A stretch of DNA of 64,000 nt from Rhodospirillales bacterium 24-66-33 (lineage in GTDB: Bacteria > Pseudomonadota > Alphaproteobacteria > Reyranellales > Reyranellaceae): the NCBI GenBank assembly GCA_002281855.1, contig NCHQ01000023.1:124001-188000 (forward strand). The letters are read 5' to 3'. Position 1 is the first letter of the stretch. Every line of letters begins with the position of its first letter. The translations under genes were made by a program, and so were the position numbers. The notes beneath the pieces were generated by a model that had not been told where the DNA came from, did not search any database, and saw only the letters and a list, made by a program, of their open reading frames with translations. Positions 49,868 to 59,478 of this stretch are shown piece after piece.

Positions 49868-51457
49868 TCAGCGGCGGTCCATCCACACGTCTTCGAAGCG
49901 GAAGCCGTTGTAGGAGCTGTTGGTCTGCGGCACGAACCCGTGCACGTGGGGCTGCCAGCAGGTTGCAGCGTGCTTCCACATCAGCGGAAGACGGGCGCCG
50001 TCGGCCAATAGCCTGGCATCGATCTCCCAGGCGAGTTGGCGCCGCTTTGCGACATCGAGCTCCGAGGATTGCACCTCGAAGAGGCGTTCGATCTCGGGAT
50101 TGCAGTAGCGGTTGTAATTGCGCTCCGAGTGGCAGGAAAAAGTCTCGTAAAAAACCTGGTCGGGGTCGTCGATGGCATTGCCGGTCGTTTCGATCGCAAG
50201 CGCGTAGTCGCGGCGCTCGATCCGGGTGTTCCAGTGCGCCGTCTCGACAATGTCGAGCGTCGGTTCGATGAAGATCCCGCGAAGCTGGTTGGCGAGGAGC
50301 GCTGCCGGGCTGCGATAGGCCGAGACGGCGCGGGTGGATATCTTGAGCGGCAGCGGCTTGTCCGGGCCATAGCCTGCCGCCCGCATCAACCGGCGGGCCT
50401 CTTCCCGGTTCTTCCCCGCGTCGGACCCGTAACCCGGGATCGCGGCCAGCGCCTCGACCGTCATTCCCCATCGTCCGTCGGGAGGTGGTTGCAGATGTCC
50501 GCCGATCGCGCCGCTGCCGTCACCGAGGCTGTCCCGGAATTCCGCGCGGTCGAGCGCGAACGTGAGCGCTCGGCGGATGTCGGGATTGTCGAACGGCGCG
50601 GCTTCGCGGTTCAGCATGATATTGGTGTTGTGATTGACCGCCGCCGCCTCGCACACCGCGTGCGACGATTGACGCTTGACGTCGCGCAGCTGCGCCATCG
50701 AGACGTCGCCCGGAAAGGTCATGTCGTAGCGGCCGGCAACGAAGCTCAGCAGCGCCGCGGACCGGCTGGCGACAACCGTGAACTCGATGCCGTCGAGGTA
50801 TGGGAGGCCCGCCTTCCAGTAGTTGGGATTGCGTTTCAGGCGGATGCGTTCGAACTTGTTGAACGTGTCGAGCACGAAGGGGCCGGTGCCGACTGGCTTC
50901 GCGCGCATCTGCGCCAGCGGGACGTGGCAGGGATAGATCGGCGTGAATCCCGACGCCAGCATGGCCAGCAGCGACGGCTGCGGCCGGTGGAGCTTTATCG
51001 TCACGTCATGGTCGGTGCGCGCTCCGACGGACTTGATGTTGGCGAACCACGCCCCCCGAGGGTTGGTCCGCAAATTGTTTCGCGAGCGGCCGGTCAGCAG
51101 GTTGAGGGTGCATTCGACATCGCTCGACGTGAAGACCATGCCGTCGTGCCACTTCACGCCGCGCCGCAAGGCGAAGGACAATTCGGTCCCGTCATCGTTC
51201 CAGGACCAGGATTCGGCGAGGTCAGGAACGATGGACTCCTCGCTGTTCTGCGGAACCGCCGGATCGAACATGACGAGATTGTTGAAGACCGGCATGAATG
51301 CCACGACGGTCGCGGCATTGGCCTCCTCCAGGATCGAGGCCGTGGCCGGATTTTCGCGATGGTAGAGGCGAAGCATGCCGCCGCTACGCTGGGCGAGCGC
51401 CGCGTCGCCCCAGCACAGGAGCAAAGCCAGGGAGACGGACAGTAGCCTCGTAAGCAT
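49868..51457 (-). CDS. Peptide/nickel-type solute-binding protein (SBP family 5)
   Basis: This is a periplasmic receptor of 529 residues. A signal peptide (MLTRLLSVSLALLLCWGDAALA) with AGAGG before the ATG fixes the start. RRGVKWHDGMVFTSSDVECTLNLL near 100-123, TGPFVLDTFNKFERIRLKRNPNYW near 180 and AGYGPDKPLPLKISTRAVSAYRSPAALLANQLRGI near 355-390 are typical. No permease or ATPase genes flank it. It might work with the peptide importer at 13709-19145 or with one elsewhere. It has cysteines near the C-terminus (SCHSERNYNRYC) that could form a disulfide. Confidence 0.9.
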   Translation of the reverse strand: MLTRLLSVSLALLLCWGDAALAQRSGGMLRLYHRENPATASILEEANAATVVAFMPVFNNLVMFDPAVPQNSEESIVPDLAESWSWNDDGTELSFALRRGVKWHDGMVFTSSDVECTLNLLTGRSRNNLRTNPRGAWFANIKSVGARTDHDVTIKLHRPQPSLLAMLASGFTPIYPCHVPLAQMRAKPVGTGPFVLDTFNKFERIRLKRNPNYWKAGLPYLDGIEFTVVASRSAALLSFVAGRYDMTFPGDVSMAQLRDVKRQSSHAVCEAAAVNHNTNIMLNREAAPFDNPDIRRALTFALDRAEFRDSLGDGSGAIGGHLQPPPDGRWGMTVEALAAIPGYGSDAGKNREEARRLMRAAGYGPDKPLPLKISTRAVSAYRSPAALLANQLRGIFIEPTLDIVETAHWNTRIERRDYALAIETTGNAIDDPDQVFYETFSCHSERNYNRYCNPEIERLFEVQSSELDVAKRRQLAWEIDARLLADGARLPLMWKHAATCWQPHVHGFVPQTNSSYNGFRFEDVWMDRR

Positions 51458-51679
51458 CGCCCAACCTCTGCGCACGCCAGACCGGCGATCACGGTCTAAT
51501 CTTGACTCTGACAGTATTGCCGGAGAGGCGAAAGCGACGGCAGCCATCCGGATACAATGGTTACAAATCAGTACCGCGACCTTGGAATAGCCCCAAAGCG
51601 GGACCTCAAATAGACTGTGGCAGCAGCCTGCAACGCCCTGTGGCGTTCACGGGGTCGAGGCGTTCACGAGTTATTTGCC

Positions 51680-54600
51680 ATGCAGAAGCGAACCTGGATC
51701 CGGACCGGAGTGGCCGTCGTGGCGTTTTCTGCGCTGGTGGCGCTTGTCGGCCTCGCGGCGCCCACCTTGCTGAACATCGACCAATACAAGCCCGCGATGA
51801 TCGCAGCCGTGAAGGAGGCGACCGGCCGCGAGCTCGTGATCGAGGGGCCGCTCAAACTCACGGTCTTCCCGACCTTGCGCATCAGCGCCCGGCAGGTCCA
51901 CTTCGCCAATGCGGTCGGCGCCAAGGGCGCCCAGATGGTGGATGTGCGCTGGGTCGGCATCACCCCGTCCTTCTGGGCCTTGCTGCAGGGCCGCATCGAG
52001 GTGGGGCGGCTCACGCTGTTCAGGCCCACCCTCGTCCTGGAAGCCGACGCCGAGGGGCGGCCGAACTGGGAATTCCATCCCGGCGCGGGCGCCGCCCAGC
52101 CGGCCGGTGCGCCGAGCAGCGGCCTGCACCTGACGATCGGCACCCTCAAGATCCGGGAGGGGACGCTCAGCTACACCAATCCGGCGACCGGCCAGACGCT
52201 GAAGGCGGAGAAACTGGAGGCCCTCGCATCGGTCGGCTCCCTGCAGGGCCCGTTCGAGTTCGACGCCACGGCGACCGTCAACGGGGTTCCGCTGTCGCTG
52301 ATGGCCAAGGTCGGCGCGCCGACCGACAAGGGCAGCGACATGTCCTTCAAGCTCAAGGTTCAGAGCGGCACGCTGAACTTCGACGGGCATGTCAGCCGCA
52401 TCGCCCCAGATGCCGACGTGAAGGGCAGGGTCGCTCTCGCCACCGGCGGGCTGACCGATTTCATCGCCAGCCTGATGCGGGCGGGCGGACAGGAAGTGCC
52501 CGCCTTAGATGCCGCAGCGATCGGCTCGTTTGCTTTCGACGGCGCCATCGACCTCTCGGCCGAGAAGCTGGCGCTGACCGATTTCAGGATGTCGATCGGC
52601 ACCGAGAGCGTGTCGGGCAGCGTTACCCTGATGACGGGCGCCAAACCGTCGCTGGAGAGCCGCCTGTCGTTCCCGAAGGTCGATGCCGAGAAATGGCTCG
52701 CGCTGTTGTCCAAGCCGGAGGCATTTCGGCCGAAGCCTGTCGTGGCGCCTGCAACGTCGCCGCCCGCTGCCGCATCCGCGGCGCCTGCCGCCCCGGCCAA
52801 GGCACCGGCCGCGCCTGCGCGCGCCTCCCTGTCGCCGTTCCCGCCCGAGTTCACCGTTCTGCTGTCGATCGACGCACAGGAGGTGACCTATCGCAACGGC
52901 TCGGCGCGCGACGTGGGCCTCGCCGTCGAGATCCGAAACGGCGTGATCGCCGTGCCGCGTCTCAGCGCCACCTTGCCGGGCGACATGGTCCTGAAGGCGA
53001 ACGCTGAGGCCGCAGTGCCGCCGGCTCCTGCCGCACCGGCGCCCAAGCCGGGAGCCGCCCTTCCCGTGCAATCCGCCGGTCGGTTCAGCCTGACCGGACC
53101 GCGGCTGCGCGAGACGCTGGCATGGCTGGCGATCGACACGTCGGGCGTGCCGGCCGGCAAGCTCCAGACCCTGGCGATCGAGGGCAAGGTCGCGTCGACG
53201 GCCAACAGCCTGCAGATCTCCGATCTCGCGATGGACCTGGACGGTCAGCGCGCCACCGGCAGCGGCAGTATCACCTTCGGCATACCGCTTACGGTGTCGA
53301 CGGCCGTGCAACTCGATAGTTTCGACCTCGATGCCTATCTGCCGCAGCCCCGCGAGGCGTCGGTCGTCGCGGATCCGGCCGCATCGACGGCCCCGCCATC
53401 CGCTCCGGCTGCGACCGCTCCTGCGCCGGACAAGACCCTTCCCGTCCTGGCACTCAAGGCCAAGGTCGCCAAGCTCGTCTTCCGCGGCGGGACCGTGAAC
53501 GGCATCGATGCGGACCTTGCCGTCCAGGGCAATCTCCTGAAGGTGAACGGACTGAAGGTCGGGGACCTTCTGGGCGCCAAGTTCGATTTCAAGGGCCAGG
53601 TTGCCGACTTCGGCACCGCGCCGCGCTTTGACGTCACCTTTAACGCCACGGTGCCGGACACCGACAAGCTGCTGGTCTATGCCGGCCTGCCGAAGTTCCT
53701 GAACGGCAAGCTCGGCGCCTCGACGGCAGGCGGCAGCGTCGCCGGCACGATGGAGGCGCTGACCCTGCGCAATGCATCGGTCACCGCCGCCGGGGCGAGC
53801 GCCCGCGCCACCGGTTCGCTGGTACTGGGCGACAAGTTCGCGTTCGACCTCTCGAGCTTCGTCCTGCAGGCGCAGGATGCGAGCGGGTTGGTATCGGTGG
53901 CGACAGGCAAGCCGCAGACGGGGCTGGGCGGGCTCGCTGCCGAAGGCGCCTTCAAGGGCAACGACCAGCGGGCTTCGTTCGAGGGTAGCCTGACGGCGAT
54001 CGGCACGCAGATGTCGGGGCGCATCGACGCCACCCTGGGCGCGAGGCCCAATTTCGCGGCCAACCTGCGTATCCCCGGCACGCTCGACCTCGACGACTGG
54101 CTGGGCGTCACCGATGGACCTCCGCCGTCCGTGCCCACGCCGGCGCTTCCGGCCGCACCGGGCGGCACCAACGCCGCAGCCGTGCCGTTGCCCTCGAAAG
54201 GGCCGCGCGTCGCGACGGGCAAGCAGATCGACCTTTCCGGCCTGCGCGCCTTCGACGCCACGTTGAACCTCGAGACAAGCGCCATCGAGGTCGGGGCCCT
54301 CAGGGTCAGCTATGCCGACATGGATGCCACGTTGCGCAACGGCGTGTTCAAGGTCTCTAAGCTCACCGGCCAGTTCTACAGCGGGGCCGTCGACTTCGCG
54401 GGAACGGTCGATGCCTCGAAGGACACGATGACGGTCGACGTCGCCGGCACGCTGCAGGGCATCTATGTCGGCGAAATGCTGCGCGGTGCGGCTGGGCAGA
54501 ACGTCTTCGGCAACGAGCATCTGAAGGTCGCGGTCGATGGCAAGATCAACGTCATGCAGATCGCGCTGCAGGGGCAGGGGAACTCGCCCGAGCAGATTCG

Positions 54601-54988
54601 CAATTCCCTGACCGGCCAGGGCCATCTCTCGGGCGTCATTTATCCGTCGGTCGCGGGCGGCTCGCTGGGCTTCGCCTCCTTCGCGACCGGCATCGGCAGC
54701 CTCTTCAGCACCGAGATGGGATTCAATTCGGCGGTGATATCGGGCTTCATCAACGCGCAGAGCACGATCGAGGGCGACATCGCCCTGTCCAATGGCGAGA
54801 TCAACCTGCAGAACCATGCGATCAAGGGCCCGAATGCGACGGCGCGCATCAACAGTCGCACGAACCTGACCGCGGCGACCACCGAGACGACGATTGCCGT
54901 CGGCTCGGGCGCGGATGGTTCGACGGATTATGTGATGACGGTGACGGGCCCTGTCTCGTCACCGACGATGAGCATTCGCGGCAATTGA
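51680..54988 (+). CDS. AsmA-family inner-membrane-anchored periplasmic protein
   Basis: This is a 1102-residue protein with an N-terminal anchor (TGVAVVAFSALVALVGLAAPTLL) and a long periplasmic beta-rich region with the AsmA start pattern INIDQYKPAMIAAVKEATGRELVIEGPLKLTVFPTL. Three Pro/Ala-rich linkers near 355-400, 455-475 and 575-605 divide it. The C-terminal AsmA_2 part includes FYSGAVDFAGTVDASKDTMTVD. Such proteins are thought to carry or order phospholipids between the membranes. A GTG 63 bases upstream is possible but would place 21 polar residues before the anchor. Confidence 0.9.
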   Translation: MQKRTWIRTGVAVVAFSALVALVGLAAPTLLNIDQYKPAMIAAVKEATGRELVIEGPLKLTVFPTLRISARQVHFANAVGAKGAQMVDVRWVGITPSFWALLQGRIEVGRLTLFRPTLVLEADAEGRPNWEFHPGAGAAQPAGAPSSGLHLTIGTLKIREGTLSYTNPATGQTLKAEKLEALASVGSLQGPFEFDATATVNGVPLSLMAKVGAPTDKGSDMSFKLKVQSGTLNFDGHVSRIAPDADVKGRVALATGGLTDFIASLMRAGGQEVPALDAAAIGSFAFDGAIDLSAEKLALTDFRMSIGTESVSGSVTLMTGAKPSLESRLSFPKVDAEKWLALLSKPEAFRPKPVVAPATSPPAAASAAPAAPAKAPAAPARASLSPFPPEFTVLLSIDAQEVTYRNGSARDVGLAVEIRNGVIAVPRLSATLPGDMVLKANAEAAVPPAPAAPAPKPGAALPVQSAGRFSLTGPRLRETLAWLAIDTSGVPAGKLQTLAIEGKVASTANSLQISDLAMDLDGQRATGSGSITFGIPLTVSTAVQLDSFDLDAYLPQPREASVVADPAASTAPPSAPAATAPAPDKTLPVLALKAKVAKLVFRGGTVNGIDADLAVQGNLLKVNGLKVGDLLGAKFDFKGQVADFGTAPRFDVTFNATVPDTDKLLVYAGLPKFLNGKLGASTAGGSVAGTMEALTLRNASVTAAGASARATGSLVLGDKFAFDLSSFVLQAQDASGLVSVATGKPQTGLGGLAAEGAFKGNDQRASFEGSLTAIGTQMSGRIDATLGARPNFAANLRIPGTLDLDDWLGVTDGPPPSVPTPALPAAPGGTNAAAVPLPSKGPRVATGKQIDLSGLRAFDATLNLETSAIEVGALRVSYADMDATLRNGVFKVSKLTGQFYSGAVDFAGTVDASKDTMTVDVAGTLQGIYVGEMLRGAAGQNVFGNEHLKVAVDGKINVMQIALQGQGNSPEQIRNSLTGQGHLSGVIYPSVAGGSLGFASFATGIGSLFSTEMGFNSAVISGFINAQSTIEGDIALSNGEINLQNHAIKGPNATARINSRTNLTAATTETTIAVGSGADGSTDYVMTVTGPVSSPTMSIRGN

Positions 54989-55009
54989 TGCCCTTCGAGC
55001 GGGTACGCC

Positions 55010-55681
55010 TTACGCCGCCCGCTCCTTGAGGATTTCCCAGGCGCGACGGAAGGTCTGCGCCATCTCCTCGGCCGGTACGGCGCCGGAGAAGAGAACATGG
55101 CCCTGCAGCGCGAAGCTCGGCACGCCCTGGATGCCGGCATTTCGCGCCATCTCGTCGGCGGCGAGCACTTCGCGCCGGCCCTCGTCGCCGGCCAGCATCG
55201 CGAGCACCTCGGCCCGGTCGAGTCCGGCTTCGGCCGCCACGTCCGCCAGAATTTTCGAATCGCCGATGTCGGCGCCCTTACAGAAATAGCTGTCGAACAG
55301 TTCCTCGACGACCGCGTCCTGCACGCCGCGCGGGCCGGCGAAACGGATCAGGCGATGGGCATTCACCGTGTTGGGCGTGCGCACGATGCGGTCGAGGTGG
55401 AATTCGAGGCCGACCGTCGCGGCGGTCTCGGTGATGCGCTGGTCGAGCTGCCGGGAGCGTTCGAGGCTGCCGAACTTGGAGATGCGGTAGCTGGTGCGCT
55501 CGACGCCTTGTGTCGGCATCTCGGGATTGAGCTGGAAGGGGTGCCAGGCGACGGCGATCCGGCAATGGTGCGAGGCGAGAAGATCGAGGGCGCGTTCGAG
55601 CTGGCGCTTGCCGATGTAGCACCAGGGGCAGATCACGTCGGAGATGACGTCGATGCGGCCGGTCGGTTGGACCTGGTCCAT
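55010..55681 (-). CDS. DsbA/FrnE-family thioredoxin-fold oxidoreductase
   Basis: This is a 223-residue cytoplasmic protein with no signal peptide. It has the active-site motif CPWC at 18-21, the helical insert of the FrnE/2-hydroxychromene-carboxylate-isomerase group (FQLNPEMPTQGVERTSY near 49-65) and the cis-Pro segment GVPSFALQG near 186-194. FrnE proteins of this type act as thiol-disulfide oxidoreductases or isomerases in stress. It ends close to the converging AsmA stop. Confidence 0.92.
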   Translation of the reverse strand: MDQVQPTGRIDVISDVICPWCYIGKRQLERALDLLASHHCRIAVAWHPFQLNPEMPTQGVERTSYRISKFGSLERSRQLDQRITETAATVGLEFHLDRIVRTPNTVNAHRLIRFAGPRGVQDAVVEELFDSYFCKGADIGDSKILADVAAEAGLDRAEVLAMLAGDEGRREVLAADEMARNAGIQGVPSFALQGHVLFSGAVPAEEMAQTFRRAWEILKERAA

Positions 55682-55758
55682 GGCTTGTTTCCTTCCCTAT
55701 TGCCGCCAAGCCTATACCTGCTCGGAATCTGCGGCAACGAGGGTTGGCCGGCGGCCTC

Positions 55759-56574
55759 CTACCAGGAGAAGCGCCAGGTGAGGGCGGCGCCCGTCACGAA
55801 CTGGTTCCGCGATCCGCCCGGTCCCGTGACGATCGGCGAATTGGCGACCGTGTCGGCCAGGTAGTTGTAGCTGCCGAAGGCCACGAAGCTCAGCCTGTCG
55901 TGGATGCGCCACAGGGCGCTCGCCCCGAGGCCGACGCTGCGAAGGCCGGCGCCCGGATAGTATTGCGCATAGCCCGAGTTGATCGACTGCAGGGCGGTGA
56001 TGCCGAAGTAGGCCTGGTTGAAGGTGCCGTCGGTCACCGAGAGCCGCGGACCGCCGGACAGGAACACGCTGTCGGTGAGCCGCAGCTTGCCATCGACCAG
56101 CGCATCGAAGATCAGGCCGTTGCTGCCGCCGATGCCCCGCCTCAGCTCGATCTTGGCGGCGATGAAGGGCTGCTCGTAGCGCAGGAAAGCGCCGCCCTCG
56201 ATCGTGAAGGGCACGTTGCCCGTGCCGTAGAGATAGCCGCCGTCGCCCTGGTTGCGGGGGAAGCGGTAGCGGAAGATCGGGCCGGCCTTGAAGCCGGAAT
56301 TGTCGAACAGCGTGGCTCCGATGCCGTCGCGCGCCGAGATGAAGACCTTGTCGCGTTGATAGCGCAAGTCGAGGTTGGGGACCGGCAGCACGCGATAGTT
56401 GGCGCTGCCCTCGAACCACGGGGCGATCACCGCGCCCGGTCCGATATCGAACGTCCAATCCTTCGGCGGCGGCCCCGCGGGCTCGCTGCCGATGCTCGTG
56501 GGCTGGGCGGAGGCTGTTCCCGCGTGCACCGTGACGACGGTGAGGCAGGTCGCGAGGAGACGGGACAAACGCAC
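55759..56574 (-). CDS. MipA/OmpV-family outer-membrane protein
   Basis: This is a 271-residue outer-membrane beta-barrel. A signal peptide (VRLSRLLATCLTVVTVHAGTASA) starts at GTG with GGAG upstream. No ATG is available. The mature part has the family's DIGPGAVIAPWFEGSANYRVLPVPNLDLRY near 45-75 and repeated amphipathic strands ending in an aromatic C-terminus (TWRFSW), the usual barrel-assembly signal. Relatives act as scaffolds for murein enzymes or as adhesins and porins. Longer readings to the left enter the next gene. Confidence 0.85.
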   Translation of the reverse strand: MRLSRLLATCLTVVTVHAGTASAQPTSIGSEPAGPPPKDWTFDIGPGAVIAPWFEGSANYRVLPVPNLDLRYQRDKVFISARDGIGATLFDNSGFKAGPIFRYRFPRNQGDGGYLYGTGNVPFTIEGGAFLRYEQPFIAAKIELRRGIGGSNGLIFDALVDGKLRLTDSVFLSGGPRLSVTDGTFNQAYFGITALQSINSGYAQYYPGAGLRSVGLGASALWRIHDRLSFVAFGSYNYLADTVANSPIVTGPGGSRNQFVTGAALTWRFSW

Positions 56575-56639
56575 AGGGCAACTCCGCTGTTGACCCTCTT
56601 TTACGTACCCGCCTGATTCCCGGATCAGTCCATGTGAAA

Positions 56640-57302
56640 TTAAAGAGTCTCTTCGAGCATCAGCCGCGCCGCGTGCAGGTCGTCGAACACGCGCAGGCAC
56701 TTGGCGCGGACTTCCGGCAGCGGCGGCAGGATGTCCGGTACCATGAACGCCATCGTGCCGGCCGCATGGGCAGCGGTGAGGCCGACGTTCGAGTCCTCGA
56801 AAGCGATGCAGCGCTCCGGCGCCACGCCGAGGCGACGGGCGGCTTCGAGGTAGACGTCGGGTGCGGGCTTGGCGTTCTCGACATCGTCGCGTGTCGCCAC
56901 GGCGGCGAAGCGGTCGAGGAGACCCGCGCGCCCGAGATGACGCTCCGCCGTGATCCGGCCGGAGCCGGTGGCGACGGCAAGGCGCAGGTCGCGACCCGCC
57001 AGGAAGTCGAGCATCTCGACGACGCCGGGCTTGACCGGCAGATGGCTCTCCAACCGCCGCTTGGCATGGCCGGAGAAGCGCTCGCGGAAATGATCGATGC
57101 GGAAGTCGGGCCCATAGAAATTCTGGATCATGACGTCGCATTCACGGCCGGAGATGCCGATCATCGAATGACAGAACGCGAGGTTTATCTCGATCTCGAG
57201 ATCGCGCGCTGCGTCCTGCAGGGCATCAATGTAGACGGCTTCGGTGTCGATCAGCAGACCGTCCATGTCGAAAAGGACCGCTTCAACGGGTTTCTTCAGC
57301 AT
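56640..57302 (-). CDS. HAD-IA phosphatase / beta-phosphoglucomutase-like
   Basis: This is a 220-residue cytoplasmic hydrolase of the haloacid dehalogenase superfamily. FDMDGLLIDTE at 11-21 holds the nucleophile Asp12 and acid/base Asp14, VATGSGR near 115 the Ser motif, a Lys in NAKPAPDVYLEA near 147, and CIAFEDSNVGLTAAHAAG near 165-183 the acidic pair. The cap-domain sequence fits phosphatases of the GPP/YniC group. It is the last host gene before the integrase and its upstream region is the likely integration site. Confidence 0.9.
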   Translation of the reverse strand: MLKKPVEAVLFDMDGLLIDTEAVYIDALQDAARDLEIEINLAFCHSMIGISGRECDVMIQNFYGPDFRIDHFRERFSGHAKRRLESHLPVKPGVVEMLDFLAGRDLRLAVATGSGRITAERHLGRAGLLDRFAAVATRDDVENAKPAPDVYLEAARRLGVAPERCIAFEDSNVGLTAAHAAGTMAFMVPDILPPLPEVRAKCLRVFDDLHAARLMLEETL

Positions 57303-57344
57303 GCTTTCGTTCTAAGCCTTCTCGCTTCAATATCTTCGGCGTTT

Positions 57345-58493
57345 TCAGCCGCTTTTTGGCACCGGGTTGGCACCGAGCGCGGCGTTGATCGCTGCGGCCG
57401 CCCGGCCATCGTCGCGCTGGTACAGGTGCGCGTAGGTCGACAGCGTCACCTTGGCATTCTTATGCCCGATCCGCTTTGCGATCGTCACCGGGTCAAGGCC
57501 GGCATCGATCAGCATGCTGACATGGCTGTGTCGCAAATCGTGAAACCGGACATCCGCCACGTCTGCATCTCGCCAGTCGTGCGACAAGGTGCTGGGGCGC
57601 CGCAGTCCGCCGGCCGTGTCGGGGAACAACAAGGCATCGGCCTCCGGCCTGCCAAGGCCAAGAGCGACGCGCATCTCGAGCTGTCTCCGCCGGTGACCTC
57701 GCAGCACATCGATCACCACGTCCGGCACTGTCAGCGACCGCCGCCCCGCCTTGGTCTTCGGCGGTTTAGTCATCGGCGCCTGGCCGTTGATCGCAAGCAC
57801 GGTGGCGCGGACATGGAGCATCTTCTCGTCGAGGTTCACGGCATCCCAGCGCAGCGCCAGCACCTCACCGGCCCGCAGCCCGCAGAACAGAGCCAGCATC
57901 GCTTCGGCGCAGATCCTGTGGCCTCGGAGTTTGGCCAAGACGCCATCGAGCTCGTCCGTCCTGATGATCTTCATTTCTTCAGGCGCGTAGGAGGGTGCCG
58001 TCTCGCCATCGCGACCGGCGACGCTGCGGGCGATGATGCCGTGGCGGACAGCGTCTCGCAGTGCGCGCGTGAGCACGGTATGGACGTTGCGGACGGTGCC
58101 CGCTCCTAGACCTGAGGTGAGCAATGTGCGGTGCCACGTCTCGACGTCGGCGATGCTGAGGCGCTGAATGGGCGTGCTACCGATATGCGGGGCTATGTAG
58201 AGCCGGAGCATGTCCCGGTAACGGCCGGCCGTGTAGTCGCTGATTTTCTTTTTGCCGTCAGCGTGCCACGCGTCGATCCTGCTGCGGACGTGATCGGCGA
58301 CGGTGAGCTTGGTCGGCTCGACGAACGTGCCCTTGTTCACGGCCGCGAGCTGCTCGGCAAGCTTCCCCTGGGCGTCCTTCTTGGAGCCGCGCACCGTGAG
58401 GTACTGCGTCCGCCGCCTGCCGTCGGGCCCGGGTGGAAGATCGAATTTCAGGCGCCAGGATGCGCGGCCGCGCTTGGTGATGGTGCCTTTCAT
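57345..58493 (-). CDS. int: Tyrosine-family site-specific integrase
   Basis: This is a 382-residue phage-type recombinase. An N-terminal SAM-like/Arm-binding region (KGTITKRGRASWRLKFDLPPG) is followed by a core-binding domain and a catalytic domain with Arg near 205 (GLRAGEVLALRWD), HDLRHSH near 318-324, GHKNAKVTLSTYAHL with His and Tyr near 352. All catalytic residues are present. It directs integration at a site next to its own 3' end, adjacent to the HAD gene. It overlaps the upstream regulator gene by four bases. Confidence 0.95.
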   Translation of the reverse strand: MKGTITKRGRASWRLKFDLPPGPDGRRRTQYLTVRGSKKDAQGKLAEQLAAVNKGTFVEPTKLTVADHVRSRIDAWHADGKKKISDYTAGRYRDMLRLYIAPHIGSTPIQRLSIADVETWHRTLLTSGLGAGTVRNVHTVLTRALRDAVRHGIIARSVAGRDGETAPSYAPEEMKIIRTDELDGVLAKLRGHRICAEAMLALFCGLRAGEVLALRWDAVNLDEKMLHVRATVLAINGQAPMTKPPKTKAGRRSLTVPDVVIDVLRGHRRRQLEMRVALGLGRPEADALLFPDTAGGLRRPSTLSHDWRDADVADVRFHDLRHSHVSMLIDAGLDPVTIAKRIGHKNAKVTLSTYAHLYQRDDGRAAAAINAALGANPVPKSG

Positions 58494-59146
58494 TTTTCTG
58501 CCGCCTTCTTCTTTTCGAGTTGAAGAAGCTTCTTGGTGCTCCGCTGCAGTACGTCCATCCGCTCCTCCTTCAATCGCAGTAGGTCGGCCAGACTTTCAAC
58601 GGCCCATTGAATGCGATCGTCTTCGGGCCCCGGCGGCACGCCTTCGCGGATCTGCGCGCGCAAGTCGTTCATGATGCCGATCAAGCTCTCGGCCCACCGT
58701 TCGCCGGCACCCTTCGCATATTCAACGGCCGCAACATGGCTTGGAGGCTCCGTCGACCCCGGCGGCCGCAGATGCTCGATGATCGCCATCGTGGAGCGAG
58801 CAACCTGGTCGAATATCCAAGGTTCGACGAGGGCTCGATTGAACGGTGTCGTCTTCGCTGGATCGATGTCGGTTCCCAAATACAAAAGAGGATGCACCGC
58901 CGCGACGGTGCGAAAGGCAGCGTCGCCGATCGCCTGCAACAAGCCCGCCAGATGGGGGCCGTAGCCAAGCTCGAGCACGTCTCGCAGAATGTTGTTCGGC
59001 TCAAACGACCGCTCGAGTCGGCGCACGATCTCATCATTCAGCGAGGCGTCTCGACCCTCGGCTTCTTTCTCGATCTTCGCCCTAAGCGATTCCTGAAGCC
59101 GGATCTTCAGCTGGACCTTGTCGGTCGGCTTCCTCTTCGTCGCCAT
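58490..59146 (-). CDS. Arc/Mnt-type ribbon-helix-helix regulator with long C-terminal region
   Basis: This is a 218-residue protein. Residues 8-50 (TDKVQLKIRLQESLRAKIEKEAEGRDASLNDEIVRRLERSF) match Arc-family DNA-binding domains. The remaining 165 residues are helical with no family I can name. GGGGGAT before the ATG sets this start. An in-frame start further upstream would run through the operator palindromes. It is divergent from the excisionase-type gene and its stop overlaps the integrase start, so it may control its own transcript, the integrase and the divergent operon. Confidence 0.85.
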   Translation of the reverse strand: MATKRKPTDKVQLKIRLQESLRAKIEKEAEGRDASLNDEIVRRLERSFEPNNILRDVLELGYGPHLAGLLQAIGDAAFRTVAAVHPLLYLGTDIDPAKTTPFNRALVEPWIFDQVARSTMAIIEHLRPPGSTEPPSHVAAVEYAKGAGERWAESLIGIMNDLRAQIREGVPPGPEDDRIQWAVESLADLLRLKEERMDVLQRSTKKLLQLEKKKAAEK

Positions 59147-59166
59147 TATCCCCCGCACACATGTTG

Positions 59167-59236
59167 GGACCACAAATGGTCCTTGGACCACATGTGGTCC
59201 TCTGATACATAGCTGGTATGGAACCACATTAGGTCC
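59167..59236. promoter_or_regulatory. Three operator-like palindromes in the divergent control region
   Basis: The copies are GGACCACAAATGGTCC (59167-59182), the perfect GGACCACATGTGGTCC (59185-59200) and GGAACCACATTAGGTCC (59220-59236). Centres are 18 and about 36 bases apart, so all fall on one spacing rule. They lie between the divergent RHH regulator and HTH genes. Both promoters must cross them, which is the standard arrangement of a lysogeny or immunity switch. Confidence 0.8.
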
Positions 59237-59259
59237 CATTCAACAATATGAGGATCTCG

Positions 59260-59478
59260 ATGAAGGCGAAGAGCAAGGCGGCGGCGACGCCAGAGCCCCT
59301 CACCATGACGGTCGACGAGGCAGCTCAGAAACTCGGCATCTCCCGCAACACGGCTTATGCCTGCGCTCGATCGGGGCAGCTTCCGGTGATCCGCCTGGGC
59401 AAGCGTATGCTGGTGCCGCGGGTGGCTTTCGAGGCCATGGTGCGGGGCGAGGGGACGTCCAGCGCCAAAGCCGCGTAG
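59260..59478 (+). CDS. Excisionase/MerR-like small DNA-binding protein
   Basis: This is a 72-residue protein with a winged helix-turn-helix of the excisionase family: TMTVDEAAQKLGISRNTAYACARSGQLPVIRLGKRMLVPRVAFEAMV (about 15-62). GAGGA five bases before this ATG favours it over the one 12 bases upstream. In such elements this protein acts as a recombination directionality factor or as an AlpA-like activator. Its position as first gene of the rightward operon, across the operators from the RHH regulator, fits either role. Confidence 0.85.
   Translation: MKAKSKAAATPEPLTMTVDEAAQKLGISRNTAYACARSGQLPVIRLGKRMLVPRVAFEAMVRGEGTSSAKAA

Noticed and set aside
57303..57344. A tRNA or tmRNA as integration target of the element
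   Set aside because: No cloverleaf, no GTTCGA-type T-arm and no CCA end can be found next to the integrase. The target is probably the region upstream of the HAD gene.
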